Part shown: one piece after another, positions 9,036 through 18,235 of the stretch
Numbering within the stretch: position 1 is the first letter of the stretch
Layout: the number at the start of each line of letters is the position of its first letter
Assembly (NCBI RefSeq): GCF_001975225.1
Contig: NZ_CP019445.1
Location: 1,488,001 to 1,552,000, forward strand
DNA length: 64,000 bases
Source of the DNA: Kosakonia cowanii JCM 10956 = DSM 18146
GTDB taxonomy: Bacteria; Pseudomonadota; Gammaproteobacteria; Enterobacterales; Enterobacteriaceae
Direction: 5' to 3'
Notes under the pieces: model-generated
What the model was told of the DNA's origin: nothing
What the model saw: only the letters and a program-made list of their open reading frames with translations
The model's database searches: none
Translations under genes and position numbers: made by a program

Positions 9036-10833
9036 TTATTATATCAAACAAAACGAACCGAGATATGCTGTTCTAATCACTGGTGACTGGGGAATAGGTA
9101 AAACTTACCAAGTTATGAATGCATTGCCAATGGATCAAGTATGTTATATTAGTTTGTTCGGTTTAAACTCAACAAGCGAAATATATGCAAATGTATTTGC
9201 TGCAATGTACCCCAAAAGGAATGCTTTAAAGAGAACCGTGAATGCTGCTAAAGAGTCAGCGGCAGAATTGAATGGATTTACCCTTGCCGCAGGAACGATC
9301 ATTAGTAGCCTTGCTGATGCCTTCATAAAAGAAGTTGTAGACAATACAAAAATAATAGTTTTTGACGACCTTGAAAGATGTTCAATAAAATTAAAAGACA
9401 TCCTTGGCGCAATTAATAAATATGTAGAACATCACAAATGTCGTGTATTAGTTATAGCGCATGACTCAGAGATAGAATCAGAGTTTTTAGAAACTAAAGA
9501 AAAAATAATTGGTCACACAGTAAAAATTAAACCCCAAATAGATGATGCCGCAGATTCATTTTTTAACGAAACCTATAAATTAAAACATCTAGACCATCTA
9601 AAAAAAATAATAATTAACGCATTCAAGAACACTCAATGTCAGTCATTGCGCATTTTTAGGTATGTGATTAAAGACTGCGAAAGACTAGTAGCAACACTTC
9701 CCTATAGTCAATTACACAACCATGATGCTATGAATGAGGTTTTTAATACATTCTCTATAATGAATACAGCATGTAGGACAGGTATGATTTTTGCAGATGA
9801 GATAAAAAATCTCGACGCAGAGTTTACATCTATATCTTATTCCTTACCAACATCAAAAGGTGGCGAAGAAAATAAAAACCAAGGGGAAGAGCAAGAGCAA
9901 GAACTTAAGGAAAAAAGGTTATTAACTCTTTTTAATAAATTTTCCCAAGAGATTTTTCATGATGGTATATTTGATAATGAACTTATGTATTCAATGCTTA
10001 TTGACGGCATATACCCCAAAAATAGAATAAGAGACAGAATTCAACAGTCAAGATACTTTAGAGTGGAAGCAAAAAAAGAAATTCCAGCGTGGGTAAAAAT
10101 CCAAAGTTTTGACTACACTGATGATAATATTGTTGATAGTGCTGTCGGTGAATTACTTAGTCAATTTGAAAATAGAGAAATAACTGACCTTGGAACGATG
10201 CTACATATGTTTCATTTAATGTTTTTAATGTCGTCTATTAATGTGATTGATGAATGCTTCGAAGAAGTAGTAAATGAATGCAAAGCATATATAGATGATC
10301 TTGTGACTACCAATAATTTGAACTATGAAAATAACATAGGAAATTTTTATAGCATTCATTCCGATTCTGGTGCCCATGGGCATAGTTTTTGGCTAGATGA
10401 GCAGTATAAGAGATTCATTAATGAAGTTAGATTATACCTTGGTCAAAAACAAAAAGAAGCATTGCGCAACAACTATCCTCAATTTGCCAAAGAGATAATG
10501 TATGCTTTAGATAATGATCTTCATAAATTCAACCAACTTCTAATTGGTGATGGTTCAACATGGGGTAAATACTCAGGCATTGACGTCCTTACGATAATTC
10601 CTCCCGATGATTTTGTTCTATCATGGTTATGCCGCCCTTATGAGGAATGGGATAAGGTCAGAAATATACTTATAAACCGATATACGAGGGGGGGGATGTC
10701 TAATTTAGTTAATGAGAAGGAGTGGTTATATGCGGTAGGTGTAACACTTAAACTTGAGGCCATGAAGATGAAAGGTTTTGAAAGAATTAGAATAGAAAGG
10801 CTATTTCCAACACGCGCACTAAGCCAGATATAG
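9001..10833 (+). CDS. KAP-family P-loop NTPase, candidate phage-defence protein
   Basis: This soluble-looking protein has 610 residues. Walker A is GDWGIGKT at 28-35 and Walker B is IIVFDDLE at 118-125; the GxWGxGKT plus FDDLER pair is typical of KAP P-loop NTPases, a STAND-related group that includes the F-plasmid exclusion protein PifA. A Glu/Gln/Lys-rich hydrophilic linker lies near residues 288-310, followed by a long helical C-terminal region that I do not recognise. No membrane segment is evident. The ATG at 9001 (or 9004) lies inside the integrase stump with AAGGA upstream, so translation may be coupled. Base composition is much more AT-rich than the chromosome, a sign of transfer. Position next to a phage integrase suggests cargo with a defence role; that is inference. 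Confidence 0.8.
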   Translation: MMNDISFQQYLDYYIKQNEPRYAVLITGDWGIGKTYQVMNALPMDQVCYISLFGLNSTSEIYANVFAAMYPKRNALKRTVNAAKESAAELNGFTLAAGTIISSLADAFIKEVVDNTKIIVFDDLERCSIKLKDILGAINKYVEHHKCRVLVIAHDSEIESEFLETKEKIIGHTVKIKPQIDDAADSFFNETYKLKHLDHLKKIIINAFKNTQCQSLRIFRYVIKDCERLVATLPYSQLHNHDAMNEVFNTFSIMNTACRTGMIFADEIKNLDAEFTSISYSLPTSKGGEENKNQGEEQEQELKEKRLLTLFNKFSQEIFHDGIFDNELMYSMLIDGIYPKNRIRDRIQQSRYFRVEAKKEIPAWVKIQSFDYTDDNIVDSAVGELLSQFENREITDLGTMLHMFHLMFLMSSINVIDECFEEVVNECKAYIDDLVTTNNLNYENNIGNFYSIHSDSGAHGHSFWLDEQYKRFINEVRLYLGQKQKEALRNNYPQFAKEIMYALDNDLHKFNQLLIGDGSTWGKYSGIDVLTIIPPDDFVLSWLCRPYEEWDKVRNILINRYTRGGMSNLVNEKEWLYAVGVTLKLEAMKMKGFERIRIERLFPTRALSQI

Positions 10834-10891
10834 TGTCGCAACAACTTAAGAGTACTGGCCTTTATTAGGGGATATTGGTTTTATAACTTGC

Positions 10892-10923
10892 TGATTTTCA
10901 AGTAAGTGGTTGATTTTCAAGTA
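10892..10923 (+). repeat. Two 13-bp direct repeats beside attR
   Basis: TGATTTTCAAGTA occurs at 10892-10904 and again at 10911-10923, 19 bp apart, ending 12 bp before attR. Short repeats of this spacing next to a core site resemble integrase arm-type binding sites, which would make this a remaining phage attachment arm. Confidence 0.6.
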
Positions 10924-10935
10924 TCGGTTATGGTT

Positions 10936-10985
10936 CTCATAATCGCTTGGTCGTTGGTTCAAACCCAACAGGGGCCACCAAATTT
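10936..10985 (+). repeat. attR: second copy of the ileX 3' repeat
   Basis: This copy is identical over 50 bp to 6465-6514. It holds only the anticodon-to-CCA part of the tRNA, so it is not a functional tRNA gene. It marks the right end of the element; the chromosomal side continues with the original tRNA terminator. Confidence 0.93.
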
Positions 10986-11007
10986 TAGCATTAAAATCAT
11001 ATAATTA

Positions 11008-11032
11008 AGCCACTCGACAGAGTGGCTTTTTT
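11008..11032 (+). terminator. Original ileX terminator, now after attR
   Basis: AGCCACTC, GACA, GAGTGGCT and a T-run. It would also stop transcripts leaving the element rightwards. The stem resembles the terminator at 6537 in the CCACTC/GAGTGG core. Confidence 0.88.
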
Positions 11033-11123
11033 GTTTCTTGTTTACCGACTGTCGCAAAAGTGTCGCATGATGTTTTGAGAATTCCTTTTCATAGCCCAGC
11101 GTCTTACTCTGTCTTTCTTTTAC

Positions 11124-11158
11124 AAAGCAAAAGGGGGTCACGTTAGCACGTAACCCCC
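11124..11158 (-). terminator. Terminator of the DUF4011-helicase gene
   Basis: Read on the minus strand, GGGGGTTACGT, loop GCTA, ACGTGACCCCC (one mismatch) then TTTTGCTTT. It lies about 37 bp after the stop of the large gene. Confidence 0.85.
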
Positions 11159-11194
11159 TGATATCGATGATGAGTTGTGTACTGAAAAACCCGC

Positions 11195-14100
11195 TTAAGC
11201 GAATTCATCTCCATCGATAATCGCCAGCACCCTGTCCAGATAGGTTTTACTCATCTTGCTTTCCGTTGCCTCACGCAGGTATTTCGGAATACGTTCAACA
11301 AACTCAGAGCGAGAAAGCGGTTGATGCTCGACCAATGCTTCAATCATTGCAGGACGCAGCAACTTGCTCTCATCGGCAATATAGGGACACTCAACATCAA
11401 TGACCTCGCGGGCAAATCTTTCAAGACGTAATCTGAGTGGCTCACTATGGTCGCTAAAATCCGCAATATTGTTACTTGCGGTTTGCCCTTCAACAACCAG
11501 CTGTGCGATAGCGTGCTCTTCAGAGTACTCCTCTTCCGCAACCGTGGTTTTTAACCGATTTAACTCGCGAACGATGGGCTCGAGGATCTCATCAGGATTG
11601 CAGAACCAGTCTGTGGACCAGATACGACGAATTCTCCACCCTAAGCCCTCCAGCACGTCCTGACGCAGGCGATCTCTGTCGCGAGCTGACTTAGCAGAGT
11701 GATAGGTCGCACCATCACACTCAATACCCATCAAATAGCGCCCCTGCTTACCGGGATCGCGCACCGCAATATCAATAAAGAATCCGGCTACGCCAACCTG
11801 GGGTTCACAGCGGAAACCAGCATTCTCCAGCGCTGTAATAACAGAGACTTCGAAATCACTGTCCGGCGCTTTACCCGTGTGGTGTGCAAGCCCGTCCATA
11901 TTGCCTTTTTCTGCAAAGTGCAGAAAGCCACGCAGCGCCTGCACACCGCGCTTAGATGTCTCTGTTACCTGGATATCCTCCGAGCGCATTGAGCTGAACA
12001 CATGCATCCGCTTTTTAGAACGCGTGAAGAGTACGTTCAGGCGACGCCAGCCAACATCGGAGTTGATCGGGCCAAAGCGTTGGTACACTTTGCCATCGAC
12101 CTCGCCCGGCCCATAAGTGAAGGAGATGAAAATAACGTCGCGTTCATCACCCTGAACGTTCTCTAGGTTTTTAATAAACAGCGCATCGCTTTTCATTCTT
12201 AACCGATCAATCGCGGCCTCAGCTTGCGTATCTTCACGGCATATTTCATCAATCGACCGTTCAATCTGTTCACGCTGCTTTGAGTTCATCGCCACGATGC
12301 CTAAGGATTCGTCAGGCGAATTGGTCGCATGTAAAGCCACAGCCCTGGCGATAACGCGCGCTTCTTCAATATTGTGCTGGTTAATGAAGCGACCATTTTT
12401 AACGAAGCTGAACTTAACGCCATACTCCGGGGCATGAGCGTTCGGGGAAGGGAAAACCACCAAATCGCTGTTATAAAAATGGCGATTAGAGTAAGCAATC
12501 AGGCTCTCATGTTGAGAGCGATAGTGCCATCTCAAACGGCGCATTTTGAACAGAGGTAACGAGGCATCCAGAATACTGTCCGTTTGGCTGACCGCGGCCG
12601 TGTCATCATCGTCATCATCAATGCCCGCGCGATCAAAGAAGCTCGTTGGCGGCAGCTGTTTCGGGTCACCCACCACGATAATTTGCTTACCGCGCGCGAT
12701 AACACCCAACGCATCTTCCGGCTTAACCTGTGAGGCTTCATCCATCACCACAAGATCAAACTCGATATCGCCTGGCTGAAGATAATTAGCCGCCGACATT
12801 GGCCCCATCATAAAGCAAGGCTTCAGCTGAAGCAGAGCACGGCCGGCGCGATTAATCAGTTGGCGAATCGGAATATGACGCATCTTCTTACCCGTCTCAT
12901 TCAGGATAAGCGCCATTTCGGTATAGTCGGCTTTTCGTCCTCCTGACGCGCCGGGGGGAACGGGATTGCTCGCAATAACCGCCGCGATGCGCTCACGCTG
13001 CAAGCGCTGTAGCGCCCGGTCATAGTCACGAAACGTTTTTTGCATCGCGCTGCGGCTATTACCAGACACCCGGAGGAGATGCGGACGTTCAGTCGCGATT
13101 TCGCGGGCGAGCTGATCGAAAATAGCGACTTCCAGGCCGGTATCGATATCCTCAATAGTCAGCGTATGGCTCATGATTGCGTCACGAATACGCTGCAGCC
13201 CGCTATTTTCAATATCCTGAGAGATACGAATGAAGTTAAGCCAGCCATTCAGCCAGCGGGGCTTAGCGATCGCCTCTTCGTTGCAGGCGATTAATGCAGA
13301 GAGACGATTTTCACACCGTTGATGCCACTGCTCGCTATTAAGCTGCGTTTCCTGCGCAAAGTGACTCTGACGGTCAGTTTGCAGCTGCCACTTCTGCTGA
13401 AGAGCACGAAGAGAGTGTTGCAGTTCGCGGTACTCATCTGCGCCGGGTAACCGTTGGATGGCCGCAACCAAATCAGCATCCTGAACGTTTTCCCCCATCT
13501 GTTCTGCAAAAGTAAGGGTATTGCCCATGACCTTGAGCGTGTGCGCATTATCTTTATCTGCGCCAAACAGGAGTGAATCCGCCGCTGAAAAAATGGTGCC
13601 GGGCAACCGATCAACAGATAAGCAAGCCTGTCTGTTATGTATCTGACGCAACACGGTTATCTTTTCATTTACCGTATTCAGCGCAAGCTGCTCAGTGCTG
13701 AACCACTGCTGAATGGGCGTCAGTGCAGCGGTCAGTTTCTCAATAAGCGGCAGTAAGATACTCTTTTCGCCCGCAAGGCTTTGCTCACCTTCAGAGTCAA
13801 AGTGTGCTGAAGCGAAGGTTTCCTCGTAGCTTTTTAACTTATCAAGATGTTGAGAAATCTGCGCATCGACACCCTGCTGCTTAAGTTGCTGTATTCCTTT
13901 TAGTATCTGGCTATCCAGCGTCAATAGAGCGCCACCAATGGCAACATTAGCACCGAAGCCGATCCCCCAGACGCTGCGCACTCCGCTGTACCACTCCCGA
14001 ATCTGCCGGAGCTGGCTCGGATCGGTCTCCAGCCCTCGATAGAGCTCGCCGAAGATCTGCTCAAAATTGCGCGCCTCAAACTCATCGCGTTCCTGCACAT

Positions 14101-16876
14101 ACTGGCGGAGGACCGGCAATTCGTCATACAGCGTTTTCCATTTTGCATTAGGCTCGCTGGATAAACCGATCAGCGTATTTTTCGCTTCGCGCCATGAGCC
14201 GCTTAACCAGCTAAACAGGCCCGAGTTGTGCAGGATGTTTTCGATCGTTTTTAGCTGCTCACCATCTGCCACTTTATTCAGCGTAAAGCGCGCCTTGAGC
14301 TGGTCGCGCAGTGCATGCAACGAGACCAGCCGCTGATTGAGATCTTCAATGTGTGGCTCGATATCTTCATCATCAAACCTGTCATGTCTGTATCTCACCA
14401 GTTCGCTCGGCAATTTGGAGGCGACATGAATGAACGTGGCTATTTGCTGCAGGCCCGCAGGCGTTATTGAGAATCTATCAGCAACAGCAGAGGGCAACGA
14501 TTCCAGTAATGGGGCGAGATGCTCTTTGTCAGCAGCAAAGGCAGTTTGCAGTTGCGCTAAACCACGAATCAGGAGAACCACATCCGCAAGCGTTGTTGCC
14601 CCATCCAGACCAAAGATTTTGGTGATATCCGGAAAGTCCGGGACTGGATTTCCCTCTTCGAGGAAACGCAGTTTTTCAGGCATTAAATCGCCTGCTACCT
14701 GATGGTAATCCGCCTGAACGGCACTGAAATCATTTAACCAGCTTTTCAGACTCTCAATGTTGTTGCTATCAAGCCGGGTATAAGCCTGGAAATCGGCTTC
14801 TGCAGGAAGTTCCGGAAGTTGGTCGCACAGCGCTACCAGCTGCGTTTGCCAGCTTAATTCGTCACAATGCGAAGCAGTAATCGAATACCTGGCGAGAAAA
14901 CCTGCAAGTGCCTGCTGCCAGGCAATTAGCGCCTCATTCCACTCCTTAAGCAGTGAAACAACTCTTTCACTGTCGAAAAGCTGGATATCAGTGTTGTTAA
15001 CGCCATACCAGGGGTGCTCCCACAGCTCCGCTTGCTGACCGACCTGCTGACGAAACTCCACGACAACGTCTTTAAACTCTTTGATCTGGTCACGTAGCCT
15101 TAACTGCGCCACGCGATCCAGTTTTTGACCGGACAGGTTTTCTATATGTAGCAGTGTGGGATCGATGCCCAGCTCGCGTCGATAACGCGTCGCGCCGGTC
15201 AAAATTTGGTGAATAGTCAGCCCGGTAAGCTTCCAGCTCTCATTAATTTCCTGAGCGTAGCTGTTTAACTGATTCTTTAAATCTTCATAGCGAGAGATCT
15301 CGGCATCAATTTGCGCCGGCATTTTTTGCAATGCCGGGTTATGCAGCCGTTTTTGGATGTCTTCTAACACCTTACGCTTGTGCGATTTATGGCTGTGCAG
15401 CTCAAGGCAAAAATCACCCAGCCCTGCTTTATCGAGTCGGTGTTTAACAACCTCTAATGCCGCAAGCTTTTCCGCAACAAAAAGCACCTTCTTGCCATTC
15501 AGCATTGCCGCGGCAATCAGGTTGGTAATGGTTTGTGATTTGCCCGTGCCTGGAGGGCCTTCGATAACCAGATTCTCGCCATTTACCGCATCAATCAGTG
15601 CGCTATGTTGTGAGCTATCCGCATCAAAAATAAGCGGAAATTGTTGATGAATATTATCGAGAGTATCAATGTGATATTCGCTGGATAAACTTTCTGAACC
15701 GGAATGTTCTCCCGTCTGCGAAGTAAAAAGACGTTTGATCACCTCATGATTCAGTAAGTTTTTACCGCCCTGTGGCCAGCGCTCTGGATCAAGATCGAGA
15801 TACATCAGCATCTTGCTGAAGTTTAATAAGCTCAATGCCCCATAGCGGCGCACTTTCCAGCGCGGCTTGTTCGTTTCGGTAATCGCCTCTATTTGCTGGA
15901 AATAGGTTTCCGGTAACGTCTCCTCATCCAGCCCAGGTAGTGCAAAACCAAAATCAGCCTGCAATTTCTCCTGCAACGACAGGTTAGGGATAATATCTTC
16001 CCCGGTATAACGCAGGTGGTAGCGATAGAGGCCCGCTTGTGGATCGAGTTTACCTTTTTCCAGCGTTACGGGAACGGTAAAGAGCGGAGCAAGGCGGGGC
16101 TTATCTGAATCATCACTTTCATACCATTCAAGAAAGCCAAGGGACAAATAGAGAATACCCGCACCGGTCTCTTCAATCGCTACCTGTGCTTTACCGTGGA
16201 TAGAGCGCAGTACGGCCTCCAGATCGGCCGGGTAATAAAGCGTCTGTATTTCATTATTCGCTTCAGTCTCCTGCACTAATGGCTTACGCAACGGCTTGCC
16301 CGCTTTCGTATCGCGCTCAAACTCACCAATATCTTTGTAGCCAAGCTGGATAAGTAGGGAATCCAGACGCTCAGCAGGAAGGCCGGATTTAGCCTCCGTA
16401 TTACTGACGCCGGCCAAAGAGCCGCCGTTTTCCTTCAAGTGGATGAGAATAAGATCGCGCGCTTTAACCACCAGTTCATAATCTTCCGGGGAAATAGCAC
16501 TCTGCGCGCCGCTCGGTAATTCATAGTCGGTATTAATGCCCAGCTTACCCGCCCACGTTTTCGCATCGGGCATAGGTTTTGTCGCTTTTTCCTCGGCTGA
16601 AGGCACGTTTTTATCCAGATAACCAAACTGCTGTAACTGCGCTTTGGTTGGATCCGGAACAGGAGCAAACTGCATAACCTGTTCTGATTTGAGGGTTTGA
16701 AAAAGCTGATCGGGTAGCGCGTTGATGATACGCAGCGAAGAGTGTTTTTGATTAATTGGAAAATTTAATAACCTGTTTCGCGAGGTCAAATCCAACAATT
16801 TGCGCCGCATATCCTCAAGCGACTTGAGAATATATTCTTTGGATTCACCATCGAGTGAAGAAGAGTATTCCGCCAT
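11195..16876 (-). CDS. DUF4011 / superfamily 1 helicase / Vsr-like nuclease / DUF3320 protein
   Basis: The protein has 1893 residues in one uninterrupted frame. The N-terminus (MRRKLLDLTSRNRLLNF near 23-39) is the DUF4011 signature. Walker A GPPGTGKS is at 440-447. The other SF1 helicase motifs lie late: VVMDEASQ and VGDPKQLPPTSFF near 1370-1390, HYRSQHESL near 1450, VQGDERDVIFISF near 1575 and VLFTRSKKRMHVF near 1610. A nuclease domain of the Vsr/MTES_1575 PD-(D/E)XK type follows (FFIDIAV, GIECDGATYH near 1720) and DUF3320 closes the protein. About 900 residues between the helicase halves are helical and coiled-coil-like. From memory, this architecture was reported as a single-gene phage-defence system (Hhe, Gao et al. 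2020). It sits 210 bp beyond attR, so it is accessory DNA at the same hotspot but outside the 50-bp repeats. Confidence 0.85.
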   Translation of the reverse strand: MAEYSSSLDGESKEYILKSLEDMRRKLLDLTSRNRLLNFPINQKHSSLRIINALPDQLFQTLKSEQVMQFAPVPDPTKAQLQQFGYLDKNVPSAEEKATKPMPDAKTWAGKLGINTDYELPSGAQSAISPEDYELVVKARDLILIHLKENGGSLAGVSNTEAKSGLPAERLDSLLIQLGYKDIGEFERDTKAGKPLRKPLVQETEANNEIQTLYYPADLEAVLRSIHGKAQVAIEETGAGILYLSLGFLEWYESDDSDKPRLAPLFTVPVTLEKGKLDPQAGLYRYHLRYTGEDIIPNLSLQEKLQADFGFALPGLDEETLPETYFQQIEAITETNKPRWKVRRYGALSLLNFSKMLMYLDLDPERWPQGGKNLLNHEVIKRLFTSQTGEHSGSESLSSEYHIDTLDNIHQQFPLIFDADSSQHSALIDAVNGENLVIEGPPGTGKSQTITNLIAAAMLNGKKVLFVAEKLAALEVVKHRLDKAGLGDFCLELHSHKSHKRKVLEDIQKRLHNPALQKMPAQIDAEISRYEDLKNQLNSYAQEINESWKLTGLTIHQILTGATRYRRELGIDPTLLHIENLSGQKLDRVAQLRLRDQIKEFKDVVVEFRQQVGQQAELWEHPWYGVNNTDIQLFDSERVVSLLKEWNEALIAWQQALAGFLARYSITASHCDELSWQTQLVALCDQLPELPAEADFQAYTRLDSNNIESLKSWLNDFSAVQADYHQVAGDLMPEKLRFLEEGNPVPDFPDITKIFGLDGATTLADVVLLIRGLAQLQTAFAADKEHLAPLLESLPSAVADRFSITPAGLQQIATFIHVASKLPSELVRYRHDRFDDEDIEPHIEDLNQRLVSLHALRDQLKARFTLNKVADGEQLKTIENILHNSGLFSWLSGSWREAKNTLIGLSSEPNAKWKTLYDELPVLRQYVQERDEFEARNFEQIFGELYRGLETDPSQLRQIREWYSGVRSVWGIGFGANVAIGGALLTLDSQILKGIQQLKQQGVDAQISQHLDKLKSYEETFASAHFDSEGEQSLAGEKSILLPLIEKLTAALTPIQQWFSTEQLALNTVNEKITVLRQIHNRQACLSVDRLPGTIFSAADSLLFGADKDNAHTLKVMGNTLTFAEQMGENVQDADLVAAIQRLPGADEYRELQHSLRALQQKWQLQTDRQSHFAQETQLNSEQWHQRCENRLSALIACNEEAIAKPRWLNGWLNFIRISQDIENSGLQRIRDAIMSHTLTIEDIDTGLEVAIFDQLAREIATERPHLLRVSGNSRSAMQKTFRDYDRALQRLQRERIAAVIASNPVPPGASGGRKADYTEMALILNETGKKMRHIPIRQLINRAGRALLQLKPCFMMGPMSAANYLQPGDIEFDLVVMDEASQVKPEDALGVIARGKQIIVVGDPKQLPPTSFFDRAGIDDDDDDTAAVSQTDSILDASLPLFKMRRLRWHYRSQHESLIAYSNRHFYNSDLVVFPSPNAHAPEYGVKFSFVKNGRFINQHNIEEARVIARAVALHATNSPDESLGIVAMNSKQREQIERSIDEICREDTQAEAAIDRLRMKSDALFIKNLENVQGDERDVIFISFTYGPGEVDGKVYQRFGPINSDVGWRRLNVLFTRSKKRMHVFSSMRSEDIQVTETSKRGVQALRGFLHFAEKGNMDGLAHHTGKAPDSDFEVSVITALENAGFRCEPQVGVAGFFIDIAVRDPGKQGRYLMGIECDGATYHSAKSARDRDRLRQDVLEGLGWRIRRIWSTDWFCNPDEILEPIVRELNRLKTTVAEEEYSEEHAIAQLVVEGQTASNNIADFSDHSEPLRLRLERFAREVIDVECPYIADESKLLRPAMIEALVEHQPLSRSEFVERIPKYLREATESKMSKTYLDRVLAIIDGDEFA

Positions 16877-17532
16877 ATCAAACCCTGTAGATCATCAGCA
16901 AAAGGATAACCAGAACTTACCAAAACTTCTGGTTCCAACACCTGACAGGAATAAAAGTTATGTCGCTTGCGATCGTTCTGTATGTATCAGCAAGCCATGT
17001 TTATTACTGACGATGCTAAATTCAAAAAGAGACCTCACCGCGAAAAGGCTGATTCAAGCAGAAAGCCCCATCCGGTAAGCGTCGGGATAGCAAAATCATA
17101 CCTTGGGCGACGCTGAATACAAGAAAATCCTTAACAATAAAGGGCTAACAAAGAGCACAGGCTTCAGATTTAACTTAATCATATAAAACATATAACAAAG
17201 CTGTTTGAGTGAATTAGAGATATTAACCAGGCATGAGGCTGAGCAAAAAATAACCACAATAGCGCTTATCTTCTGCTTCGAAAGAGATATGTCTGATGTG
17301 AAAAACCTCAATGGCATTCATCTAAAATCATACTTAGCTCTATTCTCAATACGATAATTAAGTCCGAGGGGAATAATAGGCCGCTGCTAAATCAAAAGAT
17401 AAAGCTACAAAGCAATGAGACATATATTCTTCGTTACGTGAAGCGCACGATTGTCGTTGCTCAGGCGAGCACGTTAAATGGATCCTACTCTTTTGGCAGA
17501 GCACAGAACAAAGCGGAAGTCAGGGTGGGGAT
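16877..17532. other. Accessory DNA without a recognisable gene
   Basis: This 656-bp stretch upstream of the helicase gene should hold its promoter. Short open frames exist on both strands (for example a hydrophobic minus frame at 17096-17317), but none has a convincing ribosome-binding site or recognisable motif. I see no RNA gene or repeat. Confidence 0.4.
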
Positions 17533-17690
17533 TCAGGCCATATAGATGGTTTCGCCCGGCGTTTTAGTCCTCATCGGTTCAACAACCTTCCACTCTAACC
17601 CGCCAGGGCCATATCCAGGAGGCGGTATTGAGATTGAGCGAATACCGCGGCTGATAATCTCTTCTTTAAGCTGTGATCGCCTTTTACTCA
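17533..17690 (-). pseudogene. Fragment of a macro-domain (DarG-like) protein
   Basis: The minus frame ending at 17533 reads LKEEIISRGIRSISIPPP, then GYGPGGLEWKVVEP. This matches the family pattern of macro-domain ADP-ribosyl hydrolases such as DarG (Ile-rich strand, then PxxGxGxGGLxW). Only about 40 residues of the domain remain; upstream the frame runs into the acetyltransferase gene and the tail after VEPM diverges. DarG is the antitoxin of the DarT DNA ADP-ribosylating toxin; no darT is visible. The assignment rests on the motif alone. Confidence 0.5.
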
Positions 17691-18235
17691 GATCTGGCTT
17701 GTCTCTTATGGCTGGTTCGCGGCAGCATCGGGACGAAATCATTCCCACGCGGGGTCATCACCGATTGCTTGCGGGTAATAAAAATCGTGTCCGATGGAAT
17801 ATCTTTATTCACAAACGACATGGCGCCAATCACCACGTTATCGCCAATCGTGATTGAGCCCACCAGGCATGAATTTGCGCCGATATCGACGTTATCACCG
17901 ATGCGAATAAAGTCGTTATCCGTCATTCCCTGGACAACGCCAATGGTGGTGTTTTGCCGGATAGTGAAGTTAGCGCCAATACGGGCGCTGTAGGTGATAA
18001 CGACGCCGGTATGGTGCGGTATATGCAGTCCGGGCCCTATTCTGGCCTCCAGATCGATATCCGCTGCGAATTTGCTTTTAATCATATTGGAGAGTGATTC
18101 AGCTACCCGCTTTTGGCGCTTGTTGCCATGCTCATTCATTTCACTGGCGAGGCGCCACCAGAATAAAAAATTCCTGCGGCGGTTCTTTTTCTCTCTAAGA
18201 AGGCGGCGAAACGAGAATTTATCTTTGCGAATCAC
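17684..18235 (-). CDS. Left-handed beta-helix (hexapeptide) acyltransferase, CysE-like
   Basis: The visible part has 183 residues from a GTG at 18235. Hexapeptide turns run from about residue 60 (DLEARIGPGLHIPHHTGVVI, ARIGANFTIRQNTTIG, RIGDNVDIGANSCLVGSI, IGDNVVIGAMSFVNKDIP), with the HHTG catalytic-type histidines seen in serine and sugar O-acetyltransferases. The frame stays open upstream to 18361 and codes for plausible sequence (IKLLTCLFFIFSSKAHDLRE), but contains no ATG, GTG or TTG; an AGGAG site lies at an ATC codon near 18316. The true start may therefore be non-standard or lost by mutation. The 3' end abuts the macro-domain fragment, so the last residues may not be native. Confidence 0.6.
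   Translation of the reverse strand: MIRKDKFSFRRLLREKKNRRRNFLFWWRLASEMNEHGNKRQKRVAESLSNMIKSKFAADIDLEARIGPGLHIPHHTGVVITYSARIGANFTIRQNTTIGVVQGMTDNDFIRIGDNVDIGANSCLVGSITIGDNVVIGAMSFVNKDIPSDTIFITRKQSVMTPRGNDFVPMLPRTSHKRQARSE

Larger units (their letters stand above)
6465..10985. mobile_element. Integrated element at ileX, about 4.5 kb, probably immobile
   Basis: The element is bounded by the exact 50-bp repeats at 6465-6514 and 10936-10985. It contains a membrane protein gene (6696), an 88-residue gene with a LexA box (7218), a phage baseplate gene relic (8046), a P2-type integrase C-terminal stump (8619) and a KAP NTPase gene (9001). The right half is far more AT-rich than the surrounding chromosome. 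The integrase stump lacks the N-terminal half and the first catalytic arginine, so movement would need help from another integrase. It looks like a deleted P2-like prophage that kept accessory cargo. Confidence 0.85.

Noticed and set aside
10936..10985. Second tRNA gene at the right end of the element
   Set aside because: Only the 3' 45 bases of the tRNA are present; the acceptor 5' strand and D-arm are missing.
17096..17317. A 73-codon hydrophobic minus-strand frame
   Set aside because: No ribosome-binding site, no family resemblance and AT-rich composition that makes chance hydrophobic frames likely.
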